Source of the DNA: Hemerocallis citrina
Lineage: Eukaryota > Streptophyta > Magnoliopsida > Asparagales > Asphodelaceae
Reading direction: 5' to 3'
DNA: 64,000 nt
Assembly (NCBI GenBank): GCA_017893485.1
Contig: CM030364.1
Location: forward strand, 205,992,762 to 206,056,761
Shown here: piece after piece, positions 11,056 through 23,555 of the stretch
How the letters are laid out: every line of letters starts with the position of its first letter
How positions within the stretch are numbered: position 1 is the stretch's first letter
Notes under the pieces: model-generated
What the model was told of the DNA's origin: nothing
The model's input: only the letters and a program-made list of their open reading frames with translations
Database searches by the model: none
Translations under genes and position numbers: made by a program

Positions 11056-12192
11056 TCCAGAGCTCTCGGGCTTATAGAGCACGGCCTTCAGAGGCTGGTC
11101 CGTGAGCACCTGGACTGAATGTGCCTAAAAATAGGGACGGAGCTTCCGTGCGGCCATTACCAAGGCGTACGCTATCTTCTCCATCCTGGAGTATCTGGTC
11201 TCGGCAGAGAGCAGAACCTTGCTCACATAGTACAGAGGCTTTTGGACTCCTTCCTCTTCTCGAACAAGGACGGCACTGAGCATGCTATCCGAAGCCAAAA
11301 GGTAAAGCCAGAGGAGCTCACCTGGTTCGAGCTTACTGAGGAGAGGAGGGTTGGCGAGGTACTCCTTCAATTGAGCAAATGCCTCTTGCTGTTGAGTACC
11401 CCACTCGAATCCTCCGGTTGCGCACAGTGCCTTGAAGAATGGGAGGGACTTCTCTCCTGACTTGGAGAGGAAACGACCGATGGCTGCCAGTCTTCCCATT
11501 AGCCTCTGGACTTCTTTGATGTTTCTGGGAGGGGCCATGTCTATTATGGCCTGGATTGTTTCGGGGTTTGCCTCGATACCGCGCTGGCTGACGATGAACC
11601 CGAGGAATTTTTTGGTGGAGACGCCGAATACACATTTTGCCGAATTGAGTCTCATGTTGTGGGTCTGAAGGACCCCAAAGGCCTCTTCCAGGTCGGCGAC
11701 GTGATCCTGTCCCCGCTGGCTCTTGACGAGCATGTCGTCGATGTACACCTCCATGTTACGCCCAATTTGATCCTTGAAGACTCGGTTAACGAGCCTCTGA
11801 TAAGTAGCACCGGCGTTCTTCAGCCCAAAGGGCATAATCCGGTAGCAGTAAAGACCTTGGTCCGTGATGAAAGACGTCTTGGCAATATCGGGAGGGAACA
11901 TTCGGATCTGGTTATAGCCCGAGAAGGCGTCCATGAAAGAAAGGAGCTCGTGACCCGATGTAGCATCGATCAGAGCGTTGATGCTGGGGAGAGGGAACGA
12001 ATCTTTGGGGCACGCCTTGTTGAGGTCTGTAAAGTCTATACAGATCCTCCAGCTCCCGCTCGCCTTTTTGACCATCACGACGTTCTCCAGCCACTCAGCG
12101 TAGCTAACCTCCTGTATGAAACGGGCGGACAAAAGCTTGTCCACCTCCGCTTTCACCCCATGTTGCCTCTCCGGGGCGAACTTACGTCGCTT
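11056..12192 (-). pseudogene. Tat-1 pol, reverse transcriptase and first RNase H region
   Basis: Reverse transcriptase motifs are clear: [37 protein letters not shown] and the active-site VYIDDML. The region is open from the TAG at 12193-12195 to a TAG at 11125-11127, and a TGA follows at 11053-11055. Both downstream stops replace codons that are Gln and Arg in Tat-2, as does the one at 12193. The RNase H after the reverse transcriptase lacks its expected first Asp, as in Tat-2. Confidence 0.88.
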
Positions 12193-12966
12193 CTAGACGA
12201 TCGGCTTCGAGCCGGGGATCACACTGAGTTTGTGCATTATGAGGTCCTCAGAGATACCAGGCATATCGGAGGGCTTCCAGGCGAAGAGGTCGACATTGCG
12301 ACGAATGCAGTCGATCAGAGTAGATTTGAGGTTGGGAGCGAGGGAGCAGCTCACTCGGAAACACCTTGACGCGTCCCCTGTCTCGAACGAGACATCTTCT
12401 AATTCGTCTACCGGCTCTGGTTCTGGCTGGGTTCTCTCGGGCTGTAGCTCGACGGCATCCAGGGGGAATACGCCACCCTCGGTCACCGTCATATAGCACG
12501 AACATACCGCTTCTTGGTTCCCTCGGACAACCCCGACACCGGTCTTGGTAGGGAATTTCAGCTTTTGGTGGTAAGCCAAGGAAACCGCCTGGAAGGAGTA
12601 GAGCCCGGGACGGCCGAGGATGGCATTGTAGGCTGCCTTGACGTTTACAACCATGAAGTCCATCGACTCGGTTTGCCTGTGGGGGGTCGTACCGGCTGTG
12701 ACATCTAAGGTGACGATCCCCTCTATTGGCACTGGGATGCTGGAGAATCCGTGCAATGTGTACCCGACTAGCTTTAGCTTATCCCGGGAGAGCTTCAAGT
12801 TCTCGAATTCCTCCAAGAAGAGGATGTTTACTGAGCTACCGTTGTCCATGAGGATGCGACGGGCCTCAAAGTTCGCCATGCCGAGGTTGATGACGAGCGC
12901 ATCGCAGTGCGGGAACTGAACTCCCTCCAGGTCTTTCCCAGAGAAGAAGACCGGGAGTTGCTGGAC
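12193..12966 (-). pseudogene. Tat-1 pol, aspartic protease
   Basis: Contains the retroviral-type protease motif [11 protein letters not shown] and the downstream ILGRPGL motif. The frame continues from the end of gag (TAG at 12967-12969) and is closed by a TAG at 12193-12195. In Tat-2 the same region is part of one uninterrupted gag-pol frame. Confidence 0.85.
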
Positions 12967-14624
12967 CTAGGAGGAGAGGGGGCCCTGGACGGTGTTGACC
13001 CCTCGGACGAACGCCTTGCGAGAAGTATTGGACTCCCTTCCCATGGGCCCTCCATGGACACAATGCAAGATAGCTTGACCCTCAGGTTCTTCAGGCTCGA
13101 GGTCCCGCTTGGGACGCTGTCTGGGTGCTCGAGGAGGAGGGGAAGGCCTCCTATTCCTCGTGTCCCTCTGTTCATAAGCGTCTTCGCGTTTGAACTCCCA
13201 GAGGTACCCTCGTTGGATGAGGGCCTCGATCTCGTCCTTCAGGGCGCGGCAATGGTCAGTGTCGTGCCTGTTGTCCCGGTGGAAGCAGCAGTAGAACCGC
13301 TGATCCCTCTTCTTGTTGTTGGTGGTCGGTCGGGGAGGGAATTGCACAAGGTCCCGGTCTTCAATTACTAAGAGGATAGTTGGTACGTTCTGCGTCAATG
13401 GAGTGTACCTCTCGAAGCGGGGAACCGGAGGGACCCTTTTTGTGATGCCCCCGTCCCTTGGGACCTTCTTCGTTGGCTCTGCCTCATCGGCCTTGCATTT
13501 CCCCTTTCCGGGAATTTCTTTGGAGTCCTCTGGATTCAGGACCTCTTCAGCCCGGATGTATTTTTCGACCCGATTAAGGAGGTCGGGGAAATCTATCGGA
13601 GGCTTCTTTGCCAGGAAGGCCTTCAGCTGACCGTGCCGGACGTTGTGCCGGAATGCTGCCGAAGCGCCCCCTGGATCGAGGGAGGAGACCGACCTTGCCT
13701 CAGTTGTGAACCTGCGGACAAATAACCGGAGCGACTCCCCTTCCTTCTGCCAGAGGCCCAGTAGGGATGCACTCATCCTTTTGGCCTTTCGGCTAGTCAC
13801 GAAGTGGACGAGGAAGTTGCCCTCCAGTTGGTCGAAAGAGTAGATGGAGCCGGGGGTAAGCTTGGAGAACCATTCCCGAGCCGGACCCCGGAGGGTGGTG
13901 GGGAAGGCGCGGCATAAGAGGGGATCCGAAGCGCTGTGAATCATCATGAGGGTCTTGAAGCCCTCCATGTGATCAGCAGGATCACCCTCACCGTCATAGG
14001 TCTCGAATTGAGGTGGGCGGAAATTCTGGGGTATTTCCGCCTGCAGGATGTCGGTGGAGAAAGGAGGTCGGGTGGGCCTGTGGCCCTGGGCCGGCCTCGG
14101 CCGCCGTCACCGAAGTTGTCGAGGCAGTCCTCCATTTCTTGGAGGCATTTCAAAACGTCATAGTGATACTCCGGCGGGACTGTCGGGCCACGGGACGCGC
14201 TGGCCTCGACATCCGAACGCGAGTGAGAGTTGCGGACCGTCTCATCGACGGGGGTCCCACGGATAGCCTCCATGATTTCTTTTCGGAAGTCCTGGAACTC
14301 CTGGTGGGTGACCGGAGCTCGCTCAGCCCGGTTTTGGTGGGTCAGCGGCCGCCGACCGACGCGGCTGAGTGCCAACCCCCACCCTTGTGATGGAGGTCTG
14401 GGATGGTTCGGGGCCGAGTTGGAAGTGGCCCCTCCCCTAGTCCGGCTTGCCTGGCAACTCTGGATGACCCCTCGTAGGTCGGGTAGGACCGAACGGGAGG
14501 CACCCGATTGGTGTCCGTGGCTGATCCCCAGATTGTTGGATCCATGAGTGTCGGAGGGGATGTCCTGAGGAGGGGCATCCTGGCGACGCGCGGAGGTGAC
14601 GGCTCTTCTGGACTTGGAAGCCAT
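12967..14624 (-). pseudogene. Tat-1 gag
   Basis: The start is the ATG at 14624, just downstream of the primer binding site; the first part is Pro/Arg/Ser-rich. A frameshift near 14085 separates it from the capsid-like domain (DHMEGFKTLMM, GPAREWFSKL). A zinc-knuckle-like CCFHRDNRHDTDHC follows near 13280-13240. Alignment with the Tat-2 frame shows where the shift lies. Confidence 0.82.
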
Positions 14625-14688
14625 GTGAGCTCGGGTTGACGGGGTACCATTGATAGCTGAGCTTGGGCCGGCATCTGCACTAATGGGT

Positions 14689-14705
14689 TCCACAGACAGT
14701 GCCAA
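14689..14705 (-). other. Tat-1 primer binding site
   Basis: Two bases inside the 5' LTR the minus strand reads TTGGCACTGTCTGTGG. Tat-2 has TTGGCGCCGTCTGTGGG and Tat-3 TTGACGTTGTCTGTGGG, each after a 2-base spacer. The shared sequence implies one primer tRNA, which I do not assign. Confidence 0.75.
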
Positions 14706-14707
14706 CC

Positions 14708-15276
14708 TGATGCGGTTTGTTTTTGGGGGGTGTGGATGCACCAGGTGTGAGTTCTTCTCGATTTGTTTTGGTGGAGGAAGCCTTGGTGCGGACGGTGGCA
14801 CCGACCCTCAGCCAGGGGGAACGGTTCGGCAGTAGACGTGAGTGAGGCGAAGATTGGAGGCTCAGATCCAGAGTCTCGTGTACCTGCACACGGTCTAGGA
14901 ACACCGGGGTTGGTCCCGATGGCAGACCCTCCGACGATCTAGTCAGCTACTGAAAGAGAGTAACAGTAACTAGGGTTTGAGAGGGAAAAGATGGATTCCC
15001 TTGAGAAGGGGTAGAGGGTCTGGTATTTATAGGAGAAGCAAACCGGGTCTGGACCCGTTTGGGGCTGAGTCTGGACCCGGTTGTCAGTGGCCTGACGTGG
15101 CAGAAGCCCAAGCGGTATAGGGCTGACGTGGCGTGGGCCCAGGGTGGTTTAGGGCTGATGTGGCGGAGAACTGGGTGGTTTTCAAGCTGACATGGTAGAC
15201 CCGGATGATCCGGCAGTGCACGCTCTTTGAGGGGATCCTGTGGCCCAGGAGGGGCCACGTCATCTGACCCATATCA
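14708..15276 (-). repeat. Tat-1 5' LTR
   Basis: 569 bp, TGATGCGG to CCATATCA on the plus strand. A minus-strand TATAAATA box at 15024-15031 would drive the gag-pol transcript. It is visibly divergent from the 3' LTR. Confidence 0.92.
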
Positions 15277-15297
15277 CTATAGATTTTTAATCTGTTG

Positions 15298-15850
15298 GAC
15301 GGGAAATCATTTTCCATCCGATTAATTTTTTATAAAAAAAATTAATCGGACGGGAAATCATTTCCCGTGATTTCCCGTCTTATCAATTTTTTTTAAAAAA
15401 ATCATTTTCCGTCCGATCAAATTTCGGACGGAAAATCATTTCCCGTCCGTGGCTATTTATTAAAAAAATTAAAAAAATTCGGCGGGCAGGAAATGATTTC
15501 CTGTCCGTTCATTTTTTTTATTAAAAAAATAGTAAAATGAGTAGGGACGGGAGATGAAGCCCCGACCTAGTTCTTAAAATTTGGATTGAAAACATTCTAT
15601 AGAATACACCATATATTTATTTCTATAGGTAAAAACTAGATTTTAATTGAAATTAATTATAAATTAAGATTTATTTAAGCTTTAATAAGAATTAATTAGA
15701 ATTAATTTAACATAATTTAGGAATTAATTATGATTTAATTTTTTTTTATTTTTTTAAAAATACAACGGACGGGGAAATGATTCCCCCGTCTGGGTTTTTT
15801 TTTTTTAATAAAATAAAAATTAACGGACGGGAAATCATTCCTCGTCCATT
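15298..15850. repeat. Dispersed palindromes in the right arm of the PIF-like element
   Basis: GACGGGAAATCATTTCCCGTC-like palindromes or half-palindromes recur near 15299, 15347, 15410, 15436, 15484, 15765 and 15815 in AT-rich sequence. Both orientations occur. No reading frame is seen. Confidence 0.6.
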
Positions 15851-16251
15851 CATTTTTTTAAATTAAAATCTAAAATTTGGGTTCAAACGACTATAGCTCA
15901 AACTTCTTCTTTTTTATTTCTATATGCCAAATACCCAAAATTTGGGTCGGAACGACTACGGATGCTCTAACCTAACAAAGTGGAAGAAAAGTACATGAAA
16001 CCGATTAATGAACAATTACAAGAACAGTGTAAACAATACGAAGGATGAAAGTTCGTCCCTAACGAATCTTGACAGTTCCCACAGCACGCCTGTTCGTCTT
16101 ACATACTCCGTTCATACACTGGCCAGTCCCTCATGATCGTTGATTTTCTGTAAGTACATTTTCATCATTGCTAATTACCAATATGAACGCTGATTGTGGC
16201 CATCACCCTCGTCTTTCATCAAGAAAAATACCATAAGTACTTTACATAGTA

Positions 16252-16254
16252 TAC

Positions 16255-16291
<37 letters not shown>
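16252..16291. repeat. Compound (TA)n(GA)n microsatellite
   Basis: A TA run passes directly into a GA run that borders the fold-back element at 16294. The same compound tract occurs at 23238-23316 and 62296-62404. Confidence 0.9.
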
Positions 16292-16293
16292 AA

Positions 16294-16645
16294 TCTTCGG
16301 TTGCACACTACTTTGGTGAGCACTCCGTGAGCACTCACGAACTAGAGACCCTATGAAAAATCCGAACCGCTCATATCGTTCTATATGCCTTAGATAGCCT
16401 AACAATAAAAAATCAAGTAATTTGAAGTTCATTTCCCCATGATTTACATCATCACAAAATTGTATGGCTGAAAATTCTAACAGCTTGATGGATGGGCAAA
16501 TGAACTTCAAATTAATTGATTTTTTATTGTTAGGCTATCTAAGGCATATAGAACAATATGAGCAGTTCGGATTTTTCATAGGGTCTCTAGTTCGTGAGTG
16601 TTCACGGAGTGCTCACCAAAAGTAGTGTGCAACCGAAGGGGACTC
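16294..16645. mobile_element. Fold-back (MITE-like) element, family A copy 1
   Basis: Two arms of about 150 bp are near-perfect inverted copies: CTTCGGTTGCACACTACTTT at 16296 returns as AAAGTAGTGTGCAACCGAAG near 16619-16638. The centre has ACAAAATTGTATGGCTGAA, which also occurs in the centre of copy 2 near 26870. No coding sequence is present. Confidence 0.85.
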
Positions 16646-16690
16646 AAACTAGAAAGCAAAATAGAAAATAGTCATAGTTGCATTCACACT

Positions 16691-17098
16691 TCATCCTCTT
16701 GATGAATTATGATTTGAAATCTTAATTCTTTCTATAATAGGGTTGCAAACTTGCGAATCAAGGACTATTGATTGCATTAGTTGGACGTAGTCACATTTGG
16801 GATATTGCTCAGCGTGATTGGGTTTTTCCCGGTTTTCTTCTCCTTGCCAGCTAAGATATGCATTTCCATGTATTAGTTTGCAAGGTGAAGAACACCTGGA
16901 AGTATCTTTTGATGCACGACTGCGACTGTCTCCAACCAATGCAACTTGTACCTCTTGCTCATTATCCTGCCCACGAATGCCACTAATGTAATTGCTGTTT
17001 GCTCTCCCCAAATTCTCATGTCTTCCCCTACACAGCACCTCGCCCCTTTCATCTATACCCATAGGTAAGATGCTCAAGTTGGACTCTTCAAATTTCAT
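16691..17098 (-). CDS. Hypothetical 135-codon open frame downstream of SEH1
   Basis: An ATG-initiated frame with normal amino-acid composition and no low-complexity sequence, in an otherwise stop-rich AT region. I do not recognise the product and see no membrane segment, signal peptide or known motif. It lies about 0.7 kb beyond the SEH1 stop codon on the same strand. It may be a terminal exon of another gene, a pseudogene remnant or chance. Confidence 0.25.
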   Translation of the reverse strand: MKFEESNLSILPMGIDERGEVLCRGRHENLGRANSNYISGIRGQDNEQEVQVALVGDSRSRASKDTSRCSSPCKLIHGNAYLSWQGEENREKPNHAEQYPKCDYVQLMQSIVLDSQVCNPIIERIKISNHNSSRG

Positions 17099-17811
17099 GA
17101 GAAGTTTGTTTGTCCATTAGTTTCAAGGTTTCATGTGGTAGTATACAAATTATAAAGATTTTCACAGTAAGGCATAGCCGACATTAAAAAGAGATAAGCG
17201 CCTAAAACTTTTCATAGAACAGGAAAAGTATTAGGTACCTCGGAGAAGTAGCTCATGGTAGTGATGAAGGTCGCTGGCATCTTTCTAAACCCTCATTAGC
17301 CCAAGAGAACCAAATGTCGCAACCTTTGCAGGTACTGCAAGCAAGTGCCTATAAGCTACTAGATACATTCTCCGCATTACCATAATAGTGCTAGATGTAT
17401 ACTGCAACATTGACAGTACTTAGTCTAGGAGGATAAAGAGAAGACCAAGCAAAAAACTTCATCAATTCTGCATACCGGTTCTATGATTCAATAACTCGAG
17501 CTGTCATCAAACACTCCACGGCATATAATTTAATGCATACCTATCTTACAAACAGCTCAGTTTTGTGATTAAGAGTACACCCCCAGAAACACTACTCAAT
17601 GAAACTAGATATCAATTACACAATCATCATCCACACCTAAGTTCATCAAAGAGGTATTACACAATCCATGTATGTTGCTAAAATTTCTAATCAACTACAA
17701 GTTACATGGGCTTCAATTTGAGCAGCAAATGATTCTGTTTTGAAAGGATTCACTCTAGAAACATTTAGTATAGAGATCACAGGAATGAAGTCAAATGCCG
17801 AGTGATATTTC
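17099..17811. other. SEH1 3' flank, nothing else recognised
   Basis: AT-rich sequence without a supported frame; it probably contains the SEH1 3' untranslated region. No polyadenylation signal could be assigned with confidence. Confidence 0.35.
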
Positions 17812-20800
17812 TTAGTGAGCTCCTCCATTGCATTCAAGAGCAGCCTGCTCATGCCAGATGCCATTTAAGTCAGACTGCCATAACTTGACCGTGCCATCGC
17901 CTCCAGTAGATGCTAAGGTCATACCACTCATGTCCCACTCTAAATGCCATACCTACACCAATTCGAGAGACAGATGACATTATAAAAATCACAAGCTTCA
18001 GCTATAGAAAATCACAACAATTACCTAGAACATGCACGAACTATATGTGATTTTCAATTCAATGTTCTTGCTATCAATTACTGGATGCCCCTTTCTTCTT
18101 GACATTGAACGTAATGATTATTGTGCACGCACTGGAATTGATACATGCTTTAAATTTTAAAAACAAATTAGTTGTTATTCATCACCTTCACTTTTAATAA
18201 AACATTAGCATATTACAAATAACTCAGATATTTTGGTTTAATTGAAGTAACCACGTATTTTTTAATCCGATAAATATGAGTTACAAGTAATGGATATAAT
18301 GGAAGGAGGATCGTTTAGAGATATCTAAAAGTATATAGTTGGTGAGTAAAGTGGTACAATAGCAAGTCCCAAGATAAAAGAACAAGAACTACATACTGAG
18401 TTTATAGTATTTGACCATGAAGAGTAAAATGCACATGATAAACTCCAGTGTTCCCGAACGAAAAATTAACACATGCTTCTTTTAGTTATCATAATGTTAA
18501 TAGTAGTTCATGAGATAAAAAAAACACTAACAACAATGTTACTGCCTAATAAATGCAAAAACAAAAAAATGAACTACTAATCATCCAGCAAAGACAAATG
18601 ATGAATCACTAATAATTTTAGTAATGACTATGGAAACTACCAAATATGACTAATATGAGCACAGAGAATTTAGAAAAGGAAAACAGGTTCCAACAACATT
18701 CTTTTGTAGGTAAACATAAGTACATAACTAAGAGTTATGCCCTAGGCTAGGACTATTAAAACTGCTCTCACATGGATTATAAGGAAAGCAAATAGGAAAC
18801 ACTGCCCAAAAAGATCTTTTACAATGGAGAAACAATTTTTGGAATATGAATCTATTACCTCGCCGTCATGACCTGAAAGCAGTGCAACCTTATTTGTAGG
18901 GAGTCTTCCATCAGAATCCGGGGTCAGCCCTACGTGCCATATTGCGATTCCCTTGCAAGTTGCAACAGCTATCACTTCATAAGGCCTACAAGTATTTCAT
19001 ATTGCACACTTACAAATTGACAAATAGTAAATGATTTAAACATGAAGCAACTATGGAAATTTTGAATTAAAAAAAAAACAATATATTGAAAATCATGTTA
19101 TAACATATTAATAATCCATGTGAATCATATAAAAATATCTCACAAGATTATAAAGATATCAGCAGGGAGCTCAAACTGAATTCACCTGCCTATATTAGGA
19201 GCCCAAGCAACAGAATATACCAAGTCACCACTATCATCAGGTAAAGATAGTTCTGCAACTGGGACCCATCTCTGGTGAGACTCTTCAAACTCCCAAATCT
19301 GAACAAAGTTTTAATCGGTGAAATGTATCTTCTGACAAATTTACACCATTAGGACATATTAAAATTATACACAGCACAAAGTTTTAATAATATATTATCT
19401 TTAGTTGACCTGAAGAACCTATAGATCTAACAATCCCTAACCTTCAGCAGCTACAGGAGAGAGAAAATTTGATAGAATTGTTAGAATATAAGTGCAATTT
19501 TCCTCAACCCTTCTACAACTTCGAAGTTTTAGTTTAGTGGCAGGACTTTCACGTGGTATCAGAGCAACCCAAGTTCGAATCCCACAAGCTACGCAACATA
19601 AATGCGGATTCAAAAAAAAAAAAAAAATACTGCTGCATATTGTCCAGGTCCCGGCTCACAATTCGTTTGGCATTTATCTCGTTTCTTTGGCCCATAAAAA
19701 AATGGGCTCTCGACCGGAGGGGGCATGGTGGAACATAAGTGCAGTTTCCCTCAACTCTTCTACAAATTCGAAGTTTTAACTTAGTGGCAGGGACTTTCAC
19801 AAGAATAAAATCAAAGACACCCAATTCGAACAAACAAAGGATACTAAATTGGAAGGTCCCTTCATCAATTTGGAATTTAGAATCTAACATATGGTTTAAA
19901 TAAATTGTGTAACTAGATAACAGTAAAAAATGAGTGCTGTGTTAGTATAAACGAGAAAAAATTCACTAGAATCTACAAGATCGGAGAATTGATGTTTACC
20001 GCAAATCACTGTCTGTGCGATGATGAATACAACGACCAATTACCAAACCACTATCCAATAATATATTACGTCTTTTTCTTTAACAGGTGGGGCATAAACT
20101 TTTAACCTCTTGCTCACTATTTAAGAGGCTTACGACAAGACTATAGTGGCACTCGTGTCATAATATATTATGTTGATTGGCACAAACCTTTGCAGAATTA
20201 AACTGAGATAGATCTGAATTATAACCCAAGATAAAACTTGACTGTTGGCTTTCACCTCTCCCTGGATTCCATGCAATGCATGCAGAGACACAAGTTGGTT
20301 TCCCAAATCTGGAAACTGAATCAATCACATTCTGGAACTCTGCCTGTAAAAATTATTGTAGGAGTAAATATTCAAGGGGGAAAAAAAGAAAAAGAAAGAA
20401 AAAAATACGAAGAAAAAAAAAAGAAAAAAACTATAGTTGTTAAATACAGCCATAGTTAGGAAAGCAAATGACAGAACTCTGTTTCTACTCAGAGTTCTTG
20501 GTCAACATTTGAACAAAATTAGCAAAATGTAGACTATTTTTAAAGAGATTCACCAAACAATAGTCAGTTAACTCATTAGACAACACTTTGAGCAGGGCAG
20601 TAAATCAACACCTCTACTAAGGAAGCATAACTTAAGTGGCAGAAAACTATACAGGTTCATATCATACAAGTTGTATAACTCAAATTTATTCCATAATAAA
20701 CACAGAAATAACTAAACCTGAAGCTGCCACTTATTCAAATCCAATGGATCCAAGAGTTCATAGACCTTCACATAGCCATCTGAATATGCAGCAACCTAAA

Positions 20801-23237
20801 AAAGATGGGCTATTAAATTAATCTATCACTAGACTGGAGCATAAACATCAAACATGTATCAAATAATGAGGGTAACTGAATGAAATATAAGAATTCGTAA
20901 AAGCATACGATACATAATTTAATCTTCTGAGCATATAAAATTTACTAGCTAACATAGTGATTGGTATTTTCCAAAAGTAGTTCCCTATTTCAATTTTTCA
21001 AGTTCAAAAGGGATGTTCAAAGTGAATGCAACGTGAAATAAATTGTTATAGAATGGAGCTCACCAATTTTAAACTTCTCGCAAATACCCCAAATTGGAGA
21101 TCAATCACTCCTGAACTGGCACTCTCAAAGACTTTACATTGCCTCCACATGAGAGGTTGAGTATCTGAAAAAACATATAAAATGAACAGATGGACACATA
21201 TAATAGATACACAATTAATTTAAAGTGGAAATATTCAATCAAATTATAGAGCACGATATATGACCAACTGACAATAGTTAGAAGAGCTACCAGTGCAAAA
21301 TTATCCATCGATGCAGACCCATATTCCATATATACACAGAATAAAAATATATCATAGAAAGAATTTCACATTCAAATTATCTATGAAGTAAAAATTAATA
21401 GAACCAAAAGTAGGCAACCCAACTTATTGTTGTTTTGGTAATAGTATGTTTCTTCATTGTGTCCTCAATAACAGAACTAACGCAACTATGACACATTACA
21501 GAGAAAAGAAAAGAATGAAAAGATGAAGGAAAAGAAGTTTCAAGAAAACGCCTTTGGAAAAGGACAGAAGGCTATTACATATGTGGATGTGCTTCTATTT
21601 AATAACCTACACTGCAAGTGTTAGTTGCAGAAGTCATAAATACGATTGGTTAAAATTACCAAATTACTTGGGACCTAGGAAGCACCGATTCGGGTGTAGA
21701 GATGCGGGTGCGGGGGATGCGGGTGCGGGGATGCGGCATTTTCAAAAAACAGTGAGATGCAGGTACGGCTGCGATTCGGCTAATATTGAAATAATTATTT
21801 TATATATTATATATTTATATTTATATTTATATTTTTGTATAAAAAACCAAAATCATTGTCAATAATCATTCAGTAACCAAGATATTCAAAAGGATAGTAT
21901 AGCACAATATAGTCATAAAACATAGTCCTAAAATATTACCCTATTATAACCATCAATTCATAATCTCTCTTACTCAATAAATTTCAGCTATTCATCAATT
22001 TTTCTTCCTTCTATTTTTTTTTTCAGGAATACTAGTGCATACTCGATTGGAAGAAGAGGTGAAAGCATCAAGCATCAAGCACCAGGCACCAAGCAAAATT
22101 CATCAAGCATCAAAGTCAAGCATTCATCATCAAGCATCAAAGTTATAAAAAAACAAGCAAACATCAAATGTATCAGCAAGCATTAAAAAAAACAGCAAGC
22201 ATCAAAAACAGCAAGCAATCACTATCAAAAACAGCAAGCAATCACTGTAACTTAAATAAGTGACTTGAGAATTTCAATGAAAAAGCAAATTATGTTTTAC
22301 TCTAACAAGACACATCTCTGATTTTTAACTGAGATTACCTGTAGTTGAGTTTAATTCCCTCTAAAAAGTTAGTATATACAGAAAACCTCAGCTTTATTAT
22401 ATCCACCTTCCAAAACTTATAGACAAGGAAGCATGCATATTTCATTTTGCACTCAAATATATCTACTCTAGCCAATTCACGAAGAAGAAAAAAAAACAAA
22501 AAAACATCGAGAATCAAAGTCATACCTTGGGTTTGTTATGAGAGAGGAAGAGGTGACGGTGGGTGACGGCAGGGAGAGGACGAGGCGACGGCGGAGGAAG
22601 AGATGACAACGGAGAGAGGAGGCGGCGATGGCGAAGAGAGGAGCCGACGGCGGAGGAATCAGAAGAGGCGACGGGGGAGGAAGAGAAGCCAACGGAGAGA
22701 GAGGAAATGGTGCGGCGTAGGAAGAGGCGACGGTGGGTCAGGTTAGATTGGGGATTTGGATTTTAATCGGGATTGCATTTGGGGATTTAGGGTTCGTTGA
22801 GAGAGAGAGAGAGTGGGGGAGAGAAACGTTTGAGAGAGAGAGAGAGATAGAAAGGAGAAAGTGGGATTTAGGGTTGATTTTATTATAGTAAAGCACAACC
22901 CGCACCCGATTTTAATTTTTAATATAAAATAATGGGACACGCATCCCGTACGTGTCCCGCCGCACCCGAGTCCGATACGAGTCGGACTTGAGTACGAGCG
23001 CCTCTGTGAAGAGTCTGTGCTTCCTAGCTTGGGACACAAAATGCACATGGAACTAAAAAGAAAAAAGAGCTCTTTCAACATGATCGGTGCCTTGGTGGGA
23101 CAAAAGGAGAACAATTGGCAACCAGACTAATGACCTAGACAGTTAAAAATAGGTTTTTGGAACTAATCGGTCTAGGAGCGATTAGTAATTAATCGGTTAA
23201 TCGAAAAATAATTGGGAATTAAATCGGAATAATCGTG

Positions 23238-23320
<83 letters not shown>

Positions 23321-23502
23321 AAGCTCCATTGCAAACCACTGAAGCCGTTGTTAGAAACAATGCCTTCGTTTATTTTGAACCTAAGTCGTTGTTCCGAACA
23401 ACGACTTAGGTTATATTCGGAACAACGACTTATGTATATAATCTAAGCCGTTGTTTGGGAACGACTTTAGTGATTTGCTTACCCGTTTGTAATAGAGCAT
23501 TG

Positions 23503-23555
<53 letters not shown>

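Larger units (their letters stand above)
468..15276 (-). mobile_element. Tat-1: full-length degenerate Ty3/gypsy (Tat lineage) LTR retrotransposon
   Basis: A 14.8-kb element bounded by LTRs that begin TGATA and end TATCA, with the 5-bp target duplication CTATA on both sides (463-467 and 15277-15281). In minus-strand order it contains 5' LTR, primer binding site, gag, protease, reverse transcriptase, a second (archaeal-type) RNase H, integrase, tandem arrays, a spliced gene pair in the opposite direction, further arrays, polypurine tract and 3' LTR. The second RNase H and the lack of a chromodomain place it in the Tat lineage. Several nonsense codons and frameshifts make it non-autonomous. The two LTRs differ by many substitutions and indels, so the insertion is old. 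Confidence 0.93.
254..15967. mobile_element. PIF/Harbinger-like non-autonomous DNA element, split by Tat-1
   Basis: The left end GAGCATC at 254 and the right end GATGCTC at 15961-15967 form a terminal inverted repeat, flanked on both sides by TAA (251-253 and 15968-15970). A 3-bp TWA target duplication is typical of PIF/Harbinger and Tourist elements. Both arms also carry inverted copies of an AAATTTGGGT motif. Without Tat-1 the element would be about 0.9 kb, with no transposase frame. The right arm holds a run of palindromes described separately. The terminal repeat is short, so the class is an inference. Confidence 0.5.

Noticed and set aside
19549..19590. tRNA gene or tRNA-derived SINE suggested by TGGTATCAGAGC and TTCGAATCC
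   Set aside because: The flanking terminal repeats, primer site position, purine tract and AGAAT duplication explain it as a TRIM; no cloverleaf could be drawn.
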